A stretch of DNA of 64,000 bases from contig DIWE01000010.1 of the NCBI GenBank assembly GCA_002423435.1, positions 91,987-155,986 on the forward strand, read 5' to 3'. Position 1 is the stretch's first letter; each line of letters begins with the position of its first letter. A program made the position numbers and the translations under genes. The notes beneath the pieces were generated by a model. That model was not told the DNA's origin. It did no database searches and saw nothing but the letters and a program-made list of their open reading frames with translations. Shown one piece after another: positions 32,820 through 40,058 of the stretch. Source of the stretch: Clostridiales bacterium UBA6114. GTDB lineage: Bacteria; Bacillota; Clostridia; Oscillospirales; Butyricicoccaceae.

Positions 32820-32880
32820 GAAATAATAATCTGCAAAAAACATGAAGCGCATATTAACATGACGAGAGGGAATTCTTGAT

Positions 32881-33609
32881 ATGCTTGAGCGAACAAACCC
32901 CAAGCCGTTATACCTGCAGTTCGAGGAAATTATACGCGACAGGATCGAAAGCCACGAATGGAAACCGAACAGCCCCATTCCGTCGGAGAATGAATTGAGC
33001 AGGACTTACGGACTGAGCAGAATGACGGTCAGATCGGTAATCACCCAGTTTGTAAAGGAAGGCTTGCTTTACAGAGTCCCGGGCAAAGGCACCTATGTCG
33101 TGGAGCCGAAGATTACCACAAAATCGCTGTCGTACGCGGGGATCAGGGAACAGCTCGAGCGGATGGGCTATGAAATCTTTACAAAGGTTTTGAGTGTCCA
33201 GGTGATACCGGCTACGGAGAAAATCGCGGAAAAGCTGAATGTCAATAAAGAGGACCCCGTATATGCGCTGGAGCGAATCCGGTATATCAAGAATGAGCCT
33301 TTAAGCGTGCATACCTCGTACATGCCCGAGGATCTGTGCAGGGGCCTTGAAACAAAGGGCCTGGAGGACGAACAGCTTTGCGTCATTCTCAGAAAGGATT
33401 TCAATTTAAGCCGCGGGAAAGTGGTTGAGACTTTAGAATCCTCCCGGGCGACCTCCCCGGAGGCGAGGCTTCTCAATGTGAAGCCGGGGTACCCTCTTTT
33501 GCTTTTGGAGGATATCATTTACTCCGAGAGCGGGAAACCGTTCGAATATTCGAAGGTTTTGTTCCGAGGGGACAAAATTATCCTGAAATTTGAATTTGAC
33601 CAGCTATAA
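32881..33609 (+). CDS. GntR family regulator, HutC/UTRA subfamily
   Basis: A 242-residue regulator with an N-terminal winged helix (KPLYLQFEEIIRDRIES-type start as NPKPLYLQFEEIIRDRIES, SENELSRTYGLSRMTVRS, GLLYRVPGKGTYV) and a C-terminal UTRA ligand domain (DPVYALERIRYIKNEPLSVH, GYPLLLLEDIIYSESGKPFE). UTRA domains bind sugar phosphates or amino-acid-like ligands. It closes the sugar operon and is separated from it by its own promoter. The TGTATATACA dyad after the operon promoter at 22964 fits HutC-type recognition, so it is the likely local repressor. Confidence 0.92.
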   Translation: MLERTNPKPLYLQFEEIIRDRIESHEWKPNSPIPSENELSRTYGLSRMTVRSVITQFVKEGLLYRVPGKGTYVVEPKITTKSLSYAGIREQLERMGYEIFTKVLSVQVIPATEKIAEKLNVNKEDPVYALERIRYIKNEPLSVHTSYMPEDLCRGLETKGLEDEQLCVILRKDFNLSRGKVVETLESSRATSPEARLLNVKPGYPLLLLEDIIYSESGKPFEYSKVLFRGDKIILKFEFDQL

Positions 33610-33614
33610 TACTG

Positions 33615-33650
33615 AAGAAGTGGCTTAAACGAAAGTTTAAGCCACTTCTT
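33615..33650. terminator. bidirectional terminator
   Basis: AAGAAGTGGCTTAAAC and GTTTAAGCCACTTCTT form a perfect 16-bp stem around GAAA. It lies between the convergent regulator gene (+) and spore protein gene (-). Confidence 0.85.
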
Positions 33651-33698
33651 ACGTCTAGGGGTAAATGCGCCGACCCGTCAATGATTCCGCGATTGGAT

Positions 33699-33899
33699 TT
33701 AAAACTGTTTTTCAGCCATCGCGATCATCTTTTTGACCATCAGCCCGCCGATCGGGCCGCCCTGCTGCCCGTTGATTTTCGACGCGACGTCGCCTTTGTA
33801 ATGGTCGTTGTTTTCCTTGACGTACTGCGTCATTCCGAGCTCCTGCGCGCACTCCATTTTGAGCTTATTAAGCGCGTTCTTTGTCGCCTGATCCGTCAT
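33699..33899 (-). CDS. alpha/beta-type small acid-soluble spore protein
   Basis: A 66-residue protein with the SASP alpha/beta core: NALNKLKMECAQELGM, the GPR-protease-like region, NDHYKGDVASKINGQQGGPI and GGLMVKKMIAMAEKQF. These proteins coat spore DNA and protect it from UV and heat. The C-terminal GGPIGGxMVKKMI motif is diagnostic. ATG is preceded by AAAGGAGGG on the minus strand. A second, more divergent SASP follows upstream on the same strand. Its presence shows that the organism forms endospores. Confidence 0.95.
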   Translation of the reverse strand: MTDQATKNALNKLKMECAQELGMTQYVKENNDHYKGDVASKINGQQGGPIGGLMVKKMIAMAEKQF

Positions 33900-33924
33900 T
33901 TTTTCCCTCCTTTGCTTTTACAGA

Positions 33925-34095
33925 CTAGCTGCCTACATTCCGCTGCGCCATTTCTATAGCCTTTTTGACCATATTGCCGCAATCTCTCGACGATACCTCA
34001 CCCCAGCCTTTTTGGCTGACGGTGTCGTAAACACCAAGTTCTTTCGCGATTTCTTCCTTTAATTTCTCAGACATGATTCCGTTTTTTGCACTCAT
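33925..34095 (-). CDS. divergent small acid-soluble spore protein
   Basis: A 56-residue frame beginning MSAKNGIMSEKLKEEIAKEL and continuing GVYDTVSQKGWGEVSSRDCG, then NMVKKAIEMAQRNVGS. It aligns with the SASP alpha/beta pattern (K-x-E-I-A-x-E-L-G, then G.VSS.DCGN.VKKAIE.A) but is shorter and lacks the QQGG segment. AGGAGG precedes the ATG. It lies 25 bases upstream of the first SASP gene on the same strand, so the two may share a forespore promoter, although no clear sigma-G box is visible. Confidence 0.85.
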   Translation of the reverse strand: MSAKNGIMSEKLKEEIAKELGVYDTVSQKGWGEVSSRDCGNMVKKAIEMAQRNVGS

Positions 34096-34275
34096 TATTT
34101 TTTCCTCCTCTTATCCAAAAAACCAGGGAAACTGAAGCGGCCGCTTTCCGGCGCTTCAAATACGTCGCAGCATTTTTGATTCATATTTCATGAATCGAAT
34201 TTATTTTTCCCCTAAGTATCTCTTAATAAGCTGGAACAATCTGACCAAATTGTGCCTTATTTGCGGTTATTCGCT

Positions 34276-34303
34276 TTGATTTCGTCTGCCAATCAGTTAT
34301 AAT
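34276..34303 (+). promoter_or_regulatory. promoter of the DUF4153 gene
   Basis: TTGATT (34276-34281), 16-base spacer, TATAAT (34298-34303), 83 bases before the start codon. Confidence 0.6.
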
Positions 34304-34385
34304 TTTGGCAAATAGTGTCTTGCGGATAAAGCAATAAAAGTGAAAAGATAAAAAACAGCAATCAAATTTTTTTTGGAGGGATACA

Positions 34386-36173
34386 ATGAAGCGTATCAAT
34401 GAAACCATCCGGCGCGTCATAAAGGCAATATCCCGTGCCGTTTATCGTTTTCCGCTTACTGCCGTAAGCCTTATCGGCGCCGCGTCTCTCATCTGTTATA
34501 TGATCTCGCTTCATAAATCGCCGCCGCTTATAACTGAGAAGCTGCTGTTTACCCTTCTTGTAAGCGCGGTTTTGGGCATGGCCGCCCAGTTCGCCCTCGA
34601 GCGTTTTGAGCGTCTTTCGAAAATGCGGCTTGCCGTTTACGGACTGTCCGTTTTGCTTGCCGCGGGCTACTTCCTGATTTTGCGGCCCGCGCCGGAAGTA
34701 AGTGTTGAGATCGGCGTGCGGACCTTTGCGGCGGTGTTCGCGGCGGTCTGCTTTGTGCTCTGGTTCCCCTCGTTTCGGGACAGGACCGATTTTAACAAGA
34801 TCGCCCTGGTCCACTTTAAATCGGTTTTTACGGCCGCGCTCTACGCAGCCGTGCTGTCGGCCGGTATTGCGGCGATTATCGCCGCGGTCGACATTCTGCT
34901 CTTAAACGTCGATAACGATGCATACGCGTATATGATGGCCGTCGTCTGGGTGCTGTTTGCCCCGGTCTACTACCTGTCGCTTCTGCCGCGGTTCGGGTCG
35001 GAGGACGAAGCCGACCGGGCGTTTATGCGAAACGCCGAAAAATATCCGCGGTTTCTTGAAATCCTCGTCTCGAACATCGCGGTCCCGATCGTCGCCGTGT
35101 ACACGCTGGTGCTTTTTTTATATTTTGTCAAAATCCTTGTCACCTTAAACTGGCCGTCTGGGCAGCTCGGGCCGATGGTGCTCTGGTATTCGGCCGCGGG
35201 GCTCATCCTTTTTGTCCTCGCAAGCCCGCTTGATAACCGCTTCGCCTTATTTTACCGAAGGGCCTTCCCGAAAGCGCTGATCCCGGTCGTCGTCATGCAG
35301 CTTGTGTCCGTCGGCATACGCCTTCGCGCTTACGGCTTCACCGAGTCGCGGTACTATGTCGCGCTGTTCGGCATATTTTCCATCCTGACCGGCGTGCTAA
35401 TGACGATAAAGCCCTCGCATAAAAACAGCCTCATTGCGCTTCTCGCCGCCTCCTTCGCCGTTTTTTCCGTGATCCCCCCGGTAGACGCGTTTACGGTGTC
35501 GCGTATAAGCCAGATCGCAAGAGTTGAAAATATCCTCCGGTCGGAGGGCATCCTGACGGACGTTGGACTCCAGCCGAAGTCCGGCGCCTCCGAACGGACC
35601 AAATTTGAAACGACCAGCATCCTGTCCTATCTCGACCGGCACGGCAGCCTGAACCGTTTGAGCTGGCTGCCGGAGGATTTCAGCCTCTATGACGATATGG
35701 AGGGCGCGCTCGGCTTCCCGCCGGAATACGCGTCCGGCGAAAGCGGCGGCCGATTCCTGTATGTTTCCGTCGACGCGGAAAAGCCGGTCGCGATTTCGGG
35801 CTACGACGTTTCCGTAAACATTTATACCGACCGGTACGCAAACGGCCCGGATTTAAGTACCTTCAGCTTCTCGGTTCGGGGTGTGGACTACACGCTTTCG
35901 GTCGACAGGCTTTCGAGAGAGGACGCAAGGGTTTCGGTTAAAAACGCGGCAGGGGAAGCACTTGTCGAAAGCACCCTCCATGAGTTTGCCGACAGCCTCC
36001 GGGAGACCGCGGGCGCGGAAAAAGGCACTCTGCCGCCGGAGCGGATGACTCTTGAAGCGGCCAAGGACGGATACAGGCTTAAAATCGTGTTTCAGAACAT
36101 CAGCATGACGGTGGGGGAAGGAACGGACGCGGGCGTGGACTATTCGGCCGTCGTCCTGTTCGGCGCTCCTTAA
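34386..36173 (+). CDS. DUF4153 family membrane protein
   Basis: A 595-residue protein with an N-terminal part of about 13 hydrophobic helices (residues 20-365) and a C-terminal part of about 200 residues likely outside the membrane, including repeated beta-rich segments (SGYDVSVNIYTDRYANGPDL, FSFSVRGVDYTLSVDRLS). The ordering and the YAYMMAVVWVLFAPVYYLSLLP region match DUF4153 proteins, whose function is unknown. GGAGGG precedes the ATG. It is a single-gene unit with its own promoter; hairpins and remnants follow. No enzymatic motif is recognised. Confidence 0.75.
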   Translation: MKRINETIRRVIKAISRAVYRFPLTAVSLIGAASLICYMISLHKSPPLITEKLLFTLLVSAVLGMAAQFALERFERLSKMRLAVYGLSVLLAAGYFLILRPAPEVSVEIGVRTFAAVFAAVCFVLWFPSFRDRTDFNKIALVHFKSVFTAALYAAVLSAGIAAIIAAVDILLLNVDNDAYAYMMAVVWVLFAPVYYLSLLPRFGSEDEADRAFMRNAEKYPRFLEILVSNIAVPIVAVYTLVLFLYFVKILVTLNWPSGQLGPMVLWYSAAGLILFVLASPLDNRFALFYRRAFPKALIPVVVMQLVSVGIRLRAYGFTESRYYVALFGIFSILTGVLMTIKPSHKNSLIALLAASFAVFSVIPPVDAFTVSRISQIARVENILRSEGILTDVGLQPKSGASERTKFETTSILSYLDRHGSLNRLSWLPEDFSLYDDMEGALGFPPEYASGESGGRFLYVSVDAEKPVAISGYDVSVNIYTDRYANGPDLSTFSFSVRGVDYTLSVDRLSREDARVSVKNAAGEALVESTLHEFADSLRETAGAEKGTLPPERMTLEAAKDGYRLKIVFQNISMTVGEGTDAGVDYSAVVLFGAP

Positions 36174-36210
36174 TGAACTTGAGCTAAAAAAACTGCCGTT
36201 TGTCAGAACC

Positions 36211-36400
36211 GGGGGTGTCGCAAGATGCATATTCATGCATCTTGCGACACCCCCTCCGTGCTGCGCACGCCGCTGCGGCGGATGTTTGGACGCAAAAGAG
36301 GGCCTCGCCGGCCCCCTTTCACACTATCCCCCGCGCCCTGCGGGCCCCGGCCACAGCAAATGATTATATTTATACATTTTGCGACAGCCCGGGTAGTCGT
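36211..36400. repeat. hairpin cluster after the DUF4153 gene
   Basis: GGGGGTGTCGCAAGATGCAT (36211-36230) pairs perfectly with its complement at 36235-36254 around ATTC. Shorter stems follow: CGTGC/GCACG, GGGCC/GGCCC around TCGCC and GCCC/GGGC around TGC. The sequence GTCGCAAAATG-like words recur up to 36390. The first may terminate the DUF4153 transcript, but no T-run is present. No gene is visible in the gap 36174-36414. Confidence 0.65.
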
Positions 36401-36414
36401 ATTTGCATTTGAGG

Positions 36415-37005
36415 TCAAACTATTTCGGTTTGCGAGGACTTCTTGCGGTTTATCAGAAAGTTCCGAATCGCAAGGACATAGATAATAATGATTGCAGCGC
36501 CGAGAACCAGCGTAATGGGACGCGTCATCAGATAGGGAAGAATTCCGTCTGTGGCGATGCCGATGGTGCGTCTCAAATTGACCTCGAATAAATTACCAAG
36601 CACAAGTCCCAGTACAATGGCCGAAATATTGAAGTGGCATTTTTTCAGGACGAATCCCAAAAGGCCGGCAAACAGCATGATGCACACGTCGTTGATTCTT
36701 CCGTTCTTGGCATAGCAGCCCACCAGGGCCAGTACAAAAATGCCTGCGGCCAAATAGCGGTAGGAGATGCAAAATACTCTGGCGAACAGCTTTGCGATGG
36801 CGAGGGAAATCAATACCATAGCGATGCTGGCAAAGAGCATACCGGCCACGATGCAGTAGAGGTATTCCGGCTGAGTTTTCAGCAGCATGGGGCCGACCTG
36901 TACGCCCTGCATGGTAAGCGCCACGATCATCATTGCTGCGCCTGTGCCGCCGGGGATGCCCATGGCGACCAGGGGAATCATCATACCGGCGGCCGCCGCG
37001 TTGTT
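36415..37005 (-). pseudogene. C-terminal fragment of a TctA-type tricarboxylate transporter subunit
   Basis: About 197 codons reading NNAAAAGMMIPLVAMGIPGG then a helical region ending NRKKSSQTEIV. This matches the second half of TctA, the large membrane subunit of tripartite tricarboxylate transporters (normally about 500 residues), beginning at its conserved ANNA..GG..IPLL.LGIPG motif. The N-terminal half is missing: homology stops exactly where, on the opposite strand, a garR-like fragment begins (about 37003-37006). There is no TctB or TctC gene near. It is a truncated remnant unless the internal ATG at 36984 is used, which would give a non-functional half-channel. Confidence 0.8.
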
Positions 37006-37286
37006 TCGAGGCGATCAAGGGCGGCCTTGCCGGTTCCATCGTGATGAACGCGAAATCGCCCATGATGATAGAGGGGAACTTTAGGCCCGGCTTTAAGATC
37101 GATCTGCATATCAAGGACCTTTCCAACGCTCTGGACACCGGCCACAGTGTGGGTTCCCCGCTGCCCCTGACCGCAGCCGTGATGGAGATGATGCAAACCC
37201 TTAATGCGGACGGCTTCGGGCAGGAAGATCACAGCGCCCTGGCCAGATACTATGCCAAGGTGTCGGGTACTAAAATCAGCGGTTAG
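37005..37286 (+). pseudogene. C-terminal fragment of a garR-type tartronate-semialdehyde reductase
   Basis: The last 93 codons of a 3-hydroxyisobutyrate-dehydrogenase/GarR-family protein: FEAIKGGLAGSIVMNAKSPM, GFKIDLHIKDLSNALDTGHS, PLPLTAAVMEMMQTLNADG and a terminal ARYYAKVSG. This is the C-terminal helical domain, including the conserved K-D-L substrate-site lysine; the NAD-binding Rossmann domain is missing. The 5' break coincides with the broken end of the tctA fragment on the other strand, so one rearrangement joined them. Both families handle C4 sugar acids, suggesting remnants of a lost glucarate/tartrate-type locus. Confidence 0.82.
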
Positions 37287-37302
37287 TCCGACCCCCGAAA
37301 AG

Positions 37303-37352
37303 AAAAAAAGCGGCCTCATTCCGGTCTGACCGGGATGAGGCCGCTCTTTTTT
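37303..37352. terminator. bidirectional terminator
   Basis: AGCGGCCTCATTCCGGT (37309-37325) pairs with ACCGGGATGAGGCCGCT (37329-37345), one G-T pair, with A-run before and T-run after. It serves the sdpI end on the minus strand and the fragment on the plus strand. Confidence 0.88.
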
Positions 37353-37364
37353 CAGTTTGCCCGG

Positions 37365-38027
37365 TTATTGCCCGGAGCTTTTGTCGATCCTGTGGAAGAT
37401 TATATAGGAATAGACCGCCGGGACAAGCGCGAGAACGGCGACTCCGCTCATAAAAACTATAAAGAATAAAGATTCCGGGATAATAAAGGCGGATAAGGTC
37501 ATCAAAAGCCCGCCCCAGAACCAGATCACGCCGGCAAGGCGGTGCGTTCTGCGCCAGACCTCCTCGTTTGCAAGAGTCCAGGGGGTTTTGACGCCGACAA
37601 AGTAGTTGTGCTTGAATTTCGGCATGAAGTTGCCGATCACCGCGAAAAGAAGCCCGATGCCGGCGGGAACAAGGATATTCACGGCGGCGCTCTCGGGATT
37701 ATACGCTCCATATAAAACGATTCCGGAAATAAGGCCCATGAACAGCACTAACACGAGCCGCACCGCGTCGTAGGCGCCGCCGAAGCGCGCGTAATTCCTG
37801 CGTTTCGGGTCAAAAAGCGGCAGAAATTTTAAGAGCAGGCTGAGGCCGATTGTAAGAAGCGGGATATAAAACGCGGATGCGCGGCCTCCCCATGAATCGA
37901 TCTCGCCGTTTATGTTCCAATGCATCGGGACCTGCTCGGGCAGCGAGCCGTATAAAAAAGCCGTAACGATCAGCGGGGCCGCCGCTAAAATCCATATTAT
38001 AATTTCTATGCGTTTATTGTTTTTCAT
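37365..38027 (-). CDS. sdpI: SdpI/DUF1648 family membrane protein
   Basis: A 220-residue protein with six to seven membrane helices and the SdpI marks LPEQVPMHWNINGEIDSWGG (DUF1648) at the N-terminus and FVGVKTPWTLANEEVWRRTH at the SdpI domain. In Bacillus subtilis SdpI gives immunity to the SdpC toxin and sequesters the SdpR repressor at the membrane. Here it overlaps the ArsR-type gene by 14 bases. The ATG with GGTGGTGATC before it is chosen. No SdpC-like toxin gene is seen, so it may defend against other strains' toxins or have been co-opted. Confidence 0.88.
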   Translation of the reverse strand: MKNNKRIEIIIWILAAAPLIVTAFLYGSLPEQVPMHWNINGEIDSWGGRASAFYIPLLTIGLSLLLKFLPLFDPKRRNYARFGGAYDAVRLVLVLFMGLISGIVLYGAYNPESAAVNILVPAGIGLLFAVIGNFMPKFKHNYFVGVKTPWTLANEEVWRRTHRLAGVIWFWGGLLMTLSAFIIPESLFFIVFMSGVAVLALVPAVYSYIIFHRIDKSSGQ

Positions 38028-38292
38028 TGCGATCACCACCCAATCCTGCAATCCAGCCTAAAATTTCGTCGACCACCGACAGGTCGAGCTCGTAATAGAT
38101 ATTCTTCCCCACTTTTTCGTCGGAAATTAACCCCGAATCCCGTAAAACCGCGAGATGATGCGACACGGTGGCGGCAGTCATATTGAAATTCGAGGCAATG
38201 TCTCCGGCGGTCATCCGGCCGCCCTTCAGTTTCTCAAGGATCTCGCGGCGCGTTTTGTCGGAAAGCGCCTTGAAGGTCTCCTGGAAGCCCAT
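38014..38292 (-). CDS. sdpR: ArsR family repressor, SdpR-like
   Basis: A 92-residue winged-helix repressor: MGFQETFKALSDKTRREILE, GRMTAGDIASNFNMTAATVS, HHLAVLRDSGLISDEKVGKN and YYELDLSVVDEILGW. It lacks the metal-binding cysteines of ArsR/SmtB sensors, as in SdpR. GGAGGCGG precedes the ATG; 27 in-frame codons further upstream overlap the promoter and are rejected. It probably represses its own operon with sdpI through the TTTAGA dyad over its promoter, with relief when SdpI binds it. Confidence 0.9.
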   Translation of the reverse strand: MGFQETFKALSDKTRREILEKLKGGRMTAGDIASNFNMTAATVSHHLAVLRDSGLISDEKVGKNIYYELDLSVVDEILGWIAGLGGDRNEKQ

Positions 38293-38315
38293 AAAAATCC
38301 GCCTCCCTGCTCGAT

Positions 38316-38391
38316 ATTTAGATGAACGTCTAAATATAATATACACGCTGGCGCCGGTTTTGTCAATTGACATTTTGATCCATGTCTAAAT
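38316..38391 (-). promoter_or_regulatory. sdpRI promoter and operator
   Basis: On the minus strand TTGACA (38366-38361), 17-base spacer, TATATT (38343-38338). Overlapping the start site is ATTTAGA-N6-TCTAAAT (38316-38335), and a further half-site TCTAAAT occurs upstream at 38385-38391, as for an SdpR-type autorepressor. Confidence 0.8.
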
Positions 38392-38470
38392 AATATGCCG
38401 CGCTGTGAAAAGAGATTCAAAAAGGTATTTCACACTGCAAAAATGAAATACTATTGACGAGGTGATAACG

Positions 38471-38710
38471 TTGGCAAAGGAGAGCGCTTATTTTAAGGTC
38501 GCGAACTTAAACGGCAGACACGGCGTAAAGCAGCTCAAGCGGGAGCTTGACGCGATAAAAGGCGTCATATCGGTAAGCGTCAGCCCGGATAATCAAAGGG
38601 TGGCGGTCGATTTTGACGACACCGGGGTGTCGCGCGGCCGGATCGAGGAAAGCCTCGGCAAAATGGGGTTTCAGGTAACGGCCGAAACCTCTGAAAAGCA
38701 TATCATGTAG
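38471..38710 (+). CDS. HMA-like ferredoxin-fold protein without CxxC
   Basis: A 79-residue protein with the beta-alpha-beta-beta-alpha-beta pattern of heavy-metal-associated domains: YFKVANLNGRHGVKQLKREL, DAIKGVISVSVSPDNQRVAV, DFDDTGVSRGRIEESLGKMG. The CxxC metal loop is replaced by NGRHG, so copper binding is unlikely. TTG at 38471 is chosen because GAGGTGAT lies before it; GTG three codons upstream is possible. It leads a run of micro-protein genes on the plus strand, divergent from sdpRI. Function unknown. Confidence 0.75.
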   Translation: MAKESAYFKVANLNGRHGVKQLKRELDAIKGVISVSVSPDNQRVAVDFDDTGVSRGRIEESLGKMGFQVTAETSEKHIM

Positions 38711-38722
38711 GAGGTCTGAGAA

Positions 38723-38857
38723 ATGCCGAAGGACAGCCAGCCGGACAACAAAAAGGCAAGGGTAAAAAAAGCAAAAGGGCAGATCCCGATCACGCGGGAG
38801 AACCAGAATCAAAACAGGACCACAAAAAAGCAGTCGACGGAAGGAAACGATGTCTGA
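38723..38857 (+). CDS. 44-residue Lys/Gln-rich hydrophilic protein
   Basis: The frame MPKDSQPDNKKARVKKAKGQ continues IPITRENQNQNRTTKKQSTE and GNDV. GGAGG lies nine bases before the ATG, 12 bases after the HMA-like gene. The composition (Lys, Asn, Gln, Thr; no Cys, Trp or hydrophobic stretch) suggests a disordered basic protein. Similar in character to the neighbours at 38880 and 39846. It may be a nucleic-acid-binding or spore-core protein; no family is recognised. Confidence 0.6.
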   Translation: MPKDSQPDNKKARVKKAKGQIPITRENQNQNRTTKKQSTEGNDV

Positions 38858-38879
38858 TCATGAAAGAAGAGGGGTTATT

Positions 38880-39020
38880 ATGAGTACGGACAATGAAAAG
38901 AAAAGCACGAACAACAAGAAGAAGGAAGACGGCAAATTCCACTCGAAGAAAATAAAACACGATCCGAACGCGGAAAGCGCAAGGGCTCTTTTCCGTTTGT
39001 CTGAACCCGAAGACGAGTAA
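38880..39020 (+). CDS. 46-residue Lys-rich hydrophilic protein
   Basis: The frame MSTDNEKKSTNNKKKEDGKF continues HSKKIKHDPNAESARALFRL and SEPEDE. GAGGGG precedes the ATG at suitable distance. The N-terminal half is Lys/Asn-rich and the last 16 residues acidic. It ends five bases before the HD-domain gene, so the two are probably co-transcribed. Function unknown. Confidence 0.6.
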   Translation: MSTDNEKKSTNNKKKEDGKFHSKKIKHDPNAESARALFRLSEPEDE

Positions 39021-39025
39021 GTTTG

Positions 39026-39664
39026 ATGGAGAAGCAGGCGCTCTTTTTGGAGATGGAGGCGCATTTAACGCGCGACGATGCGCCGTCTGAGTATTTTAAC
39101 GGGATTCTGGACGTACCACTCATGGAGGAGCATCCGTTTCTGATGCTGAAAATGCTCGATAAGACCGAACAGTCGCCGAAATATCACCCGGAGGGAAACG
39201 TGTGGAACCACACGATGCTGGTCGTCGACGCGGCGGCCGCGGTGAAGCGGAGAAGCAAAGACGAAAGAGCCTTTATGTGGGCCGCGCTTTTGCACGATAT
39301 CGGAAAGCCGGGGACAACAAAGCGAAGGCGCGGAAAAATTACCTCCTACGATCACGACAAAAGGGGCGCCGAAATGGCCGAGGCGTTTCTGCGCGAATTT
39401 ACAGACGACGAGGATTTTGTAAGGCGGGTCTCTTCTCTGGTCCGTTATCATATGCAGATTCTTTTTGTCGTGAAAGACCTTCCGTTTGCGGACATAGAGG
39501 AAATGAAGCGCCGCTCGGATGTCCGTGAGGTCGCACTTCTCGGGCTGTGCGACCGGCTCGGGAGACTTTATGCCGACAGGGAACGGGAGGAGGAAAACGT
39601 CCGCCTGTTTCTTAGAAAGGTGCAGGGGGATAAGGCGGCGTCGGCTGCGTTTGACCCCGTTTGA
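39026..39664 (+). CDS. HD-domain phosphohydrolase-like protein
   Basis: A 212-residue protein with the HD superfamily metal motif: His in GNVWNHTMLVVDAAAAV, His-Asp in AALLHDIGKPGTTKR, and further His residues in YDHDKRGAEMAEAF and RYHMQILFVVKD, ending in an ALLGLCDRLGRLYAD helix with the final Asp. The layout resembles the HD domain attached to bacterial CCA-adding enzymes and related nucleotide phosphohydrolases. ATG at 39026 is preferred over the adjacent TTG. Its TGA stop forms part of the TTGA repeat flanking the MITE-like element downstream. Confidence 0.82.
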   Translation: MEKQALFLEMEAHLTRDDAPSEYFNGILDVPLMEEHPFLMLKMLDKTEQSPKYHPEGNVWNHTMLVVDAAAAVKRRSKDERAFMWAALLHDIGKPGTTKRRRGKITSYDHDKRGAEMAEAFLREFTDDEDFVRRVSSLVRYHMQILFVVKDLPFADIEEMKRRSDVREVALLGLCDRLGRLYADREREEENVRLFLRKVQGDKAASAAFDPV

Positions 39665-39826
39665 GTAACCACTGCACAAAATCGCAAGTCGGCGTCTGAG
39701 CGGATTATTTCCCGCCATTTCGCCCAAAAAGCCTCGTTAATACACAGAGTATTGCCTGCGTTTTTTGGACAAACTGACGAAAAATCCTCTCGTTCATCCA
39801 TCCAACGCGATTTGTGCAGTGGTTAC
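39665..39826. mobile_element. 162-bp MITE-like element with TTGA target duplication
   Basis: Terminal inverted repeats GTAACCACTGCACAAAATCG and CGATTTGTGCAGTGGTTAC (one extra base in the left arm; about 20 bp) enclose about 120 bases without a gene. TTGA occurs immediately outside both ends (39661-39664 and 39827-39830), consistent with a 4-bp target duplication. It would be moved in trans by a transposase not seen in the window (the IS30 ends nearby differ). It sits between the HD gene and the ribosome site of the next micro-protein gene. Confidence 0.75.
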
Positions 39827-39845
39827 TTGAAAGGAGATTTGAACA

Positions 39846-39989
39846 TTGTCGAAAAATGAGCGTCCCGGCAATCAAAAAGAAAGGCAGATAAAGGGAAATC
39901 CCCGGGCGGATTTTAAAGGGGAAGCGGAAAACCAGAACCAGAAGTTTCAGGTCAAAAAGGAAGCTCTGGGGCGCAATACGGAACAATAA
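39846..39989 (+). CDS. 47-residue hydrophilic protein with TTG start
   Basis: The frame MSKNERPGNQKERQIKGNPR continues ADFKGEAENQNQKFQVKKEA and LGRNTEQ. It is preceded by AAGGAGATTTGAACA, begins with TTG, and is followed at once by a strong terminator. Composition is Lys/Gln/Asn-rich and basic, like the other micro-proteins in this run. The MITE-like element lies just upstream and may have separated it from the operon promoter. Function unknown. Confidence 0.55.
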   Translation: MSKNERPGNQKERQIKGNPRADFKGEAENQNQKFQVKKEALGRNTEQ

Positions 39990-39990
39990 A

Positions 39991-40028
39991 AAACAACGTG
40001 CGCAGGGAATCCGCGCACGTTGTTTTTT
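39991..40028 (+). terminator. terminator, copy 1
   Basis: AAACAACGTGCGC and GCGCACGTTGTTT form a perfect 13-bp stem around AGGGAATCC, followed by TTT. A nearly identical structure lies at 41298-41336, on the other side of the IS30 element. Confidence 0.9.
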
Positions 40029-40058
40029 GAGGCAGTCGACAAAGTCGCCAGCCTTTCG

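Noticed and set aside
36933..37286. A complete plus-strand gene of 117 codons
   Set aside because: Only the part after 37005 has GarR similarity; the first 24 codons are antisense tctA sequence.
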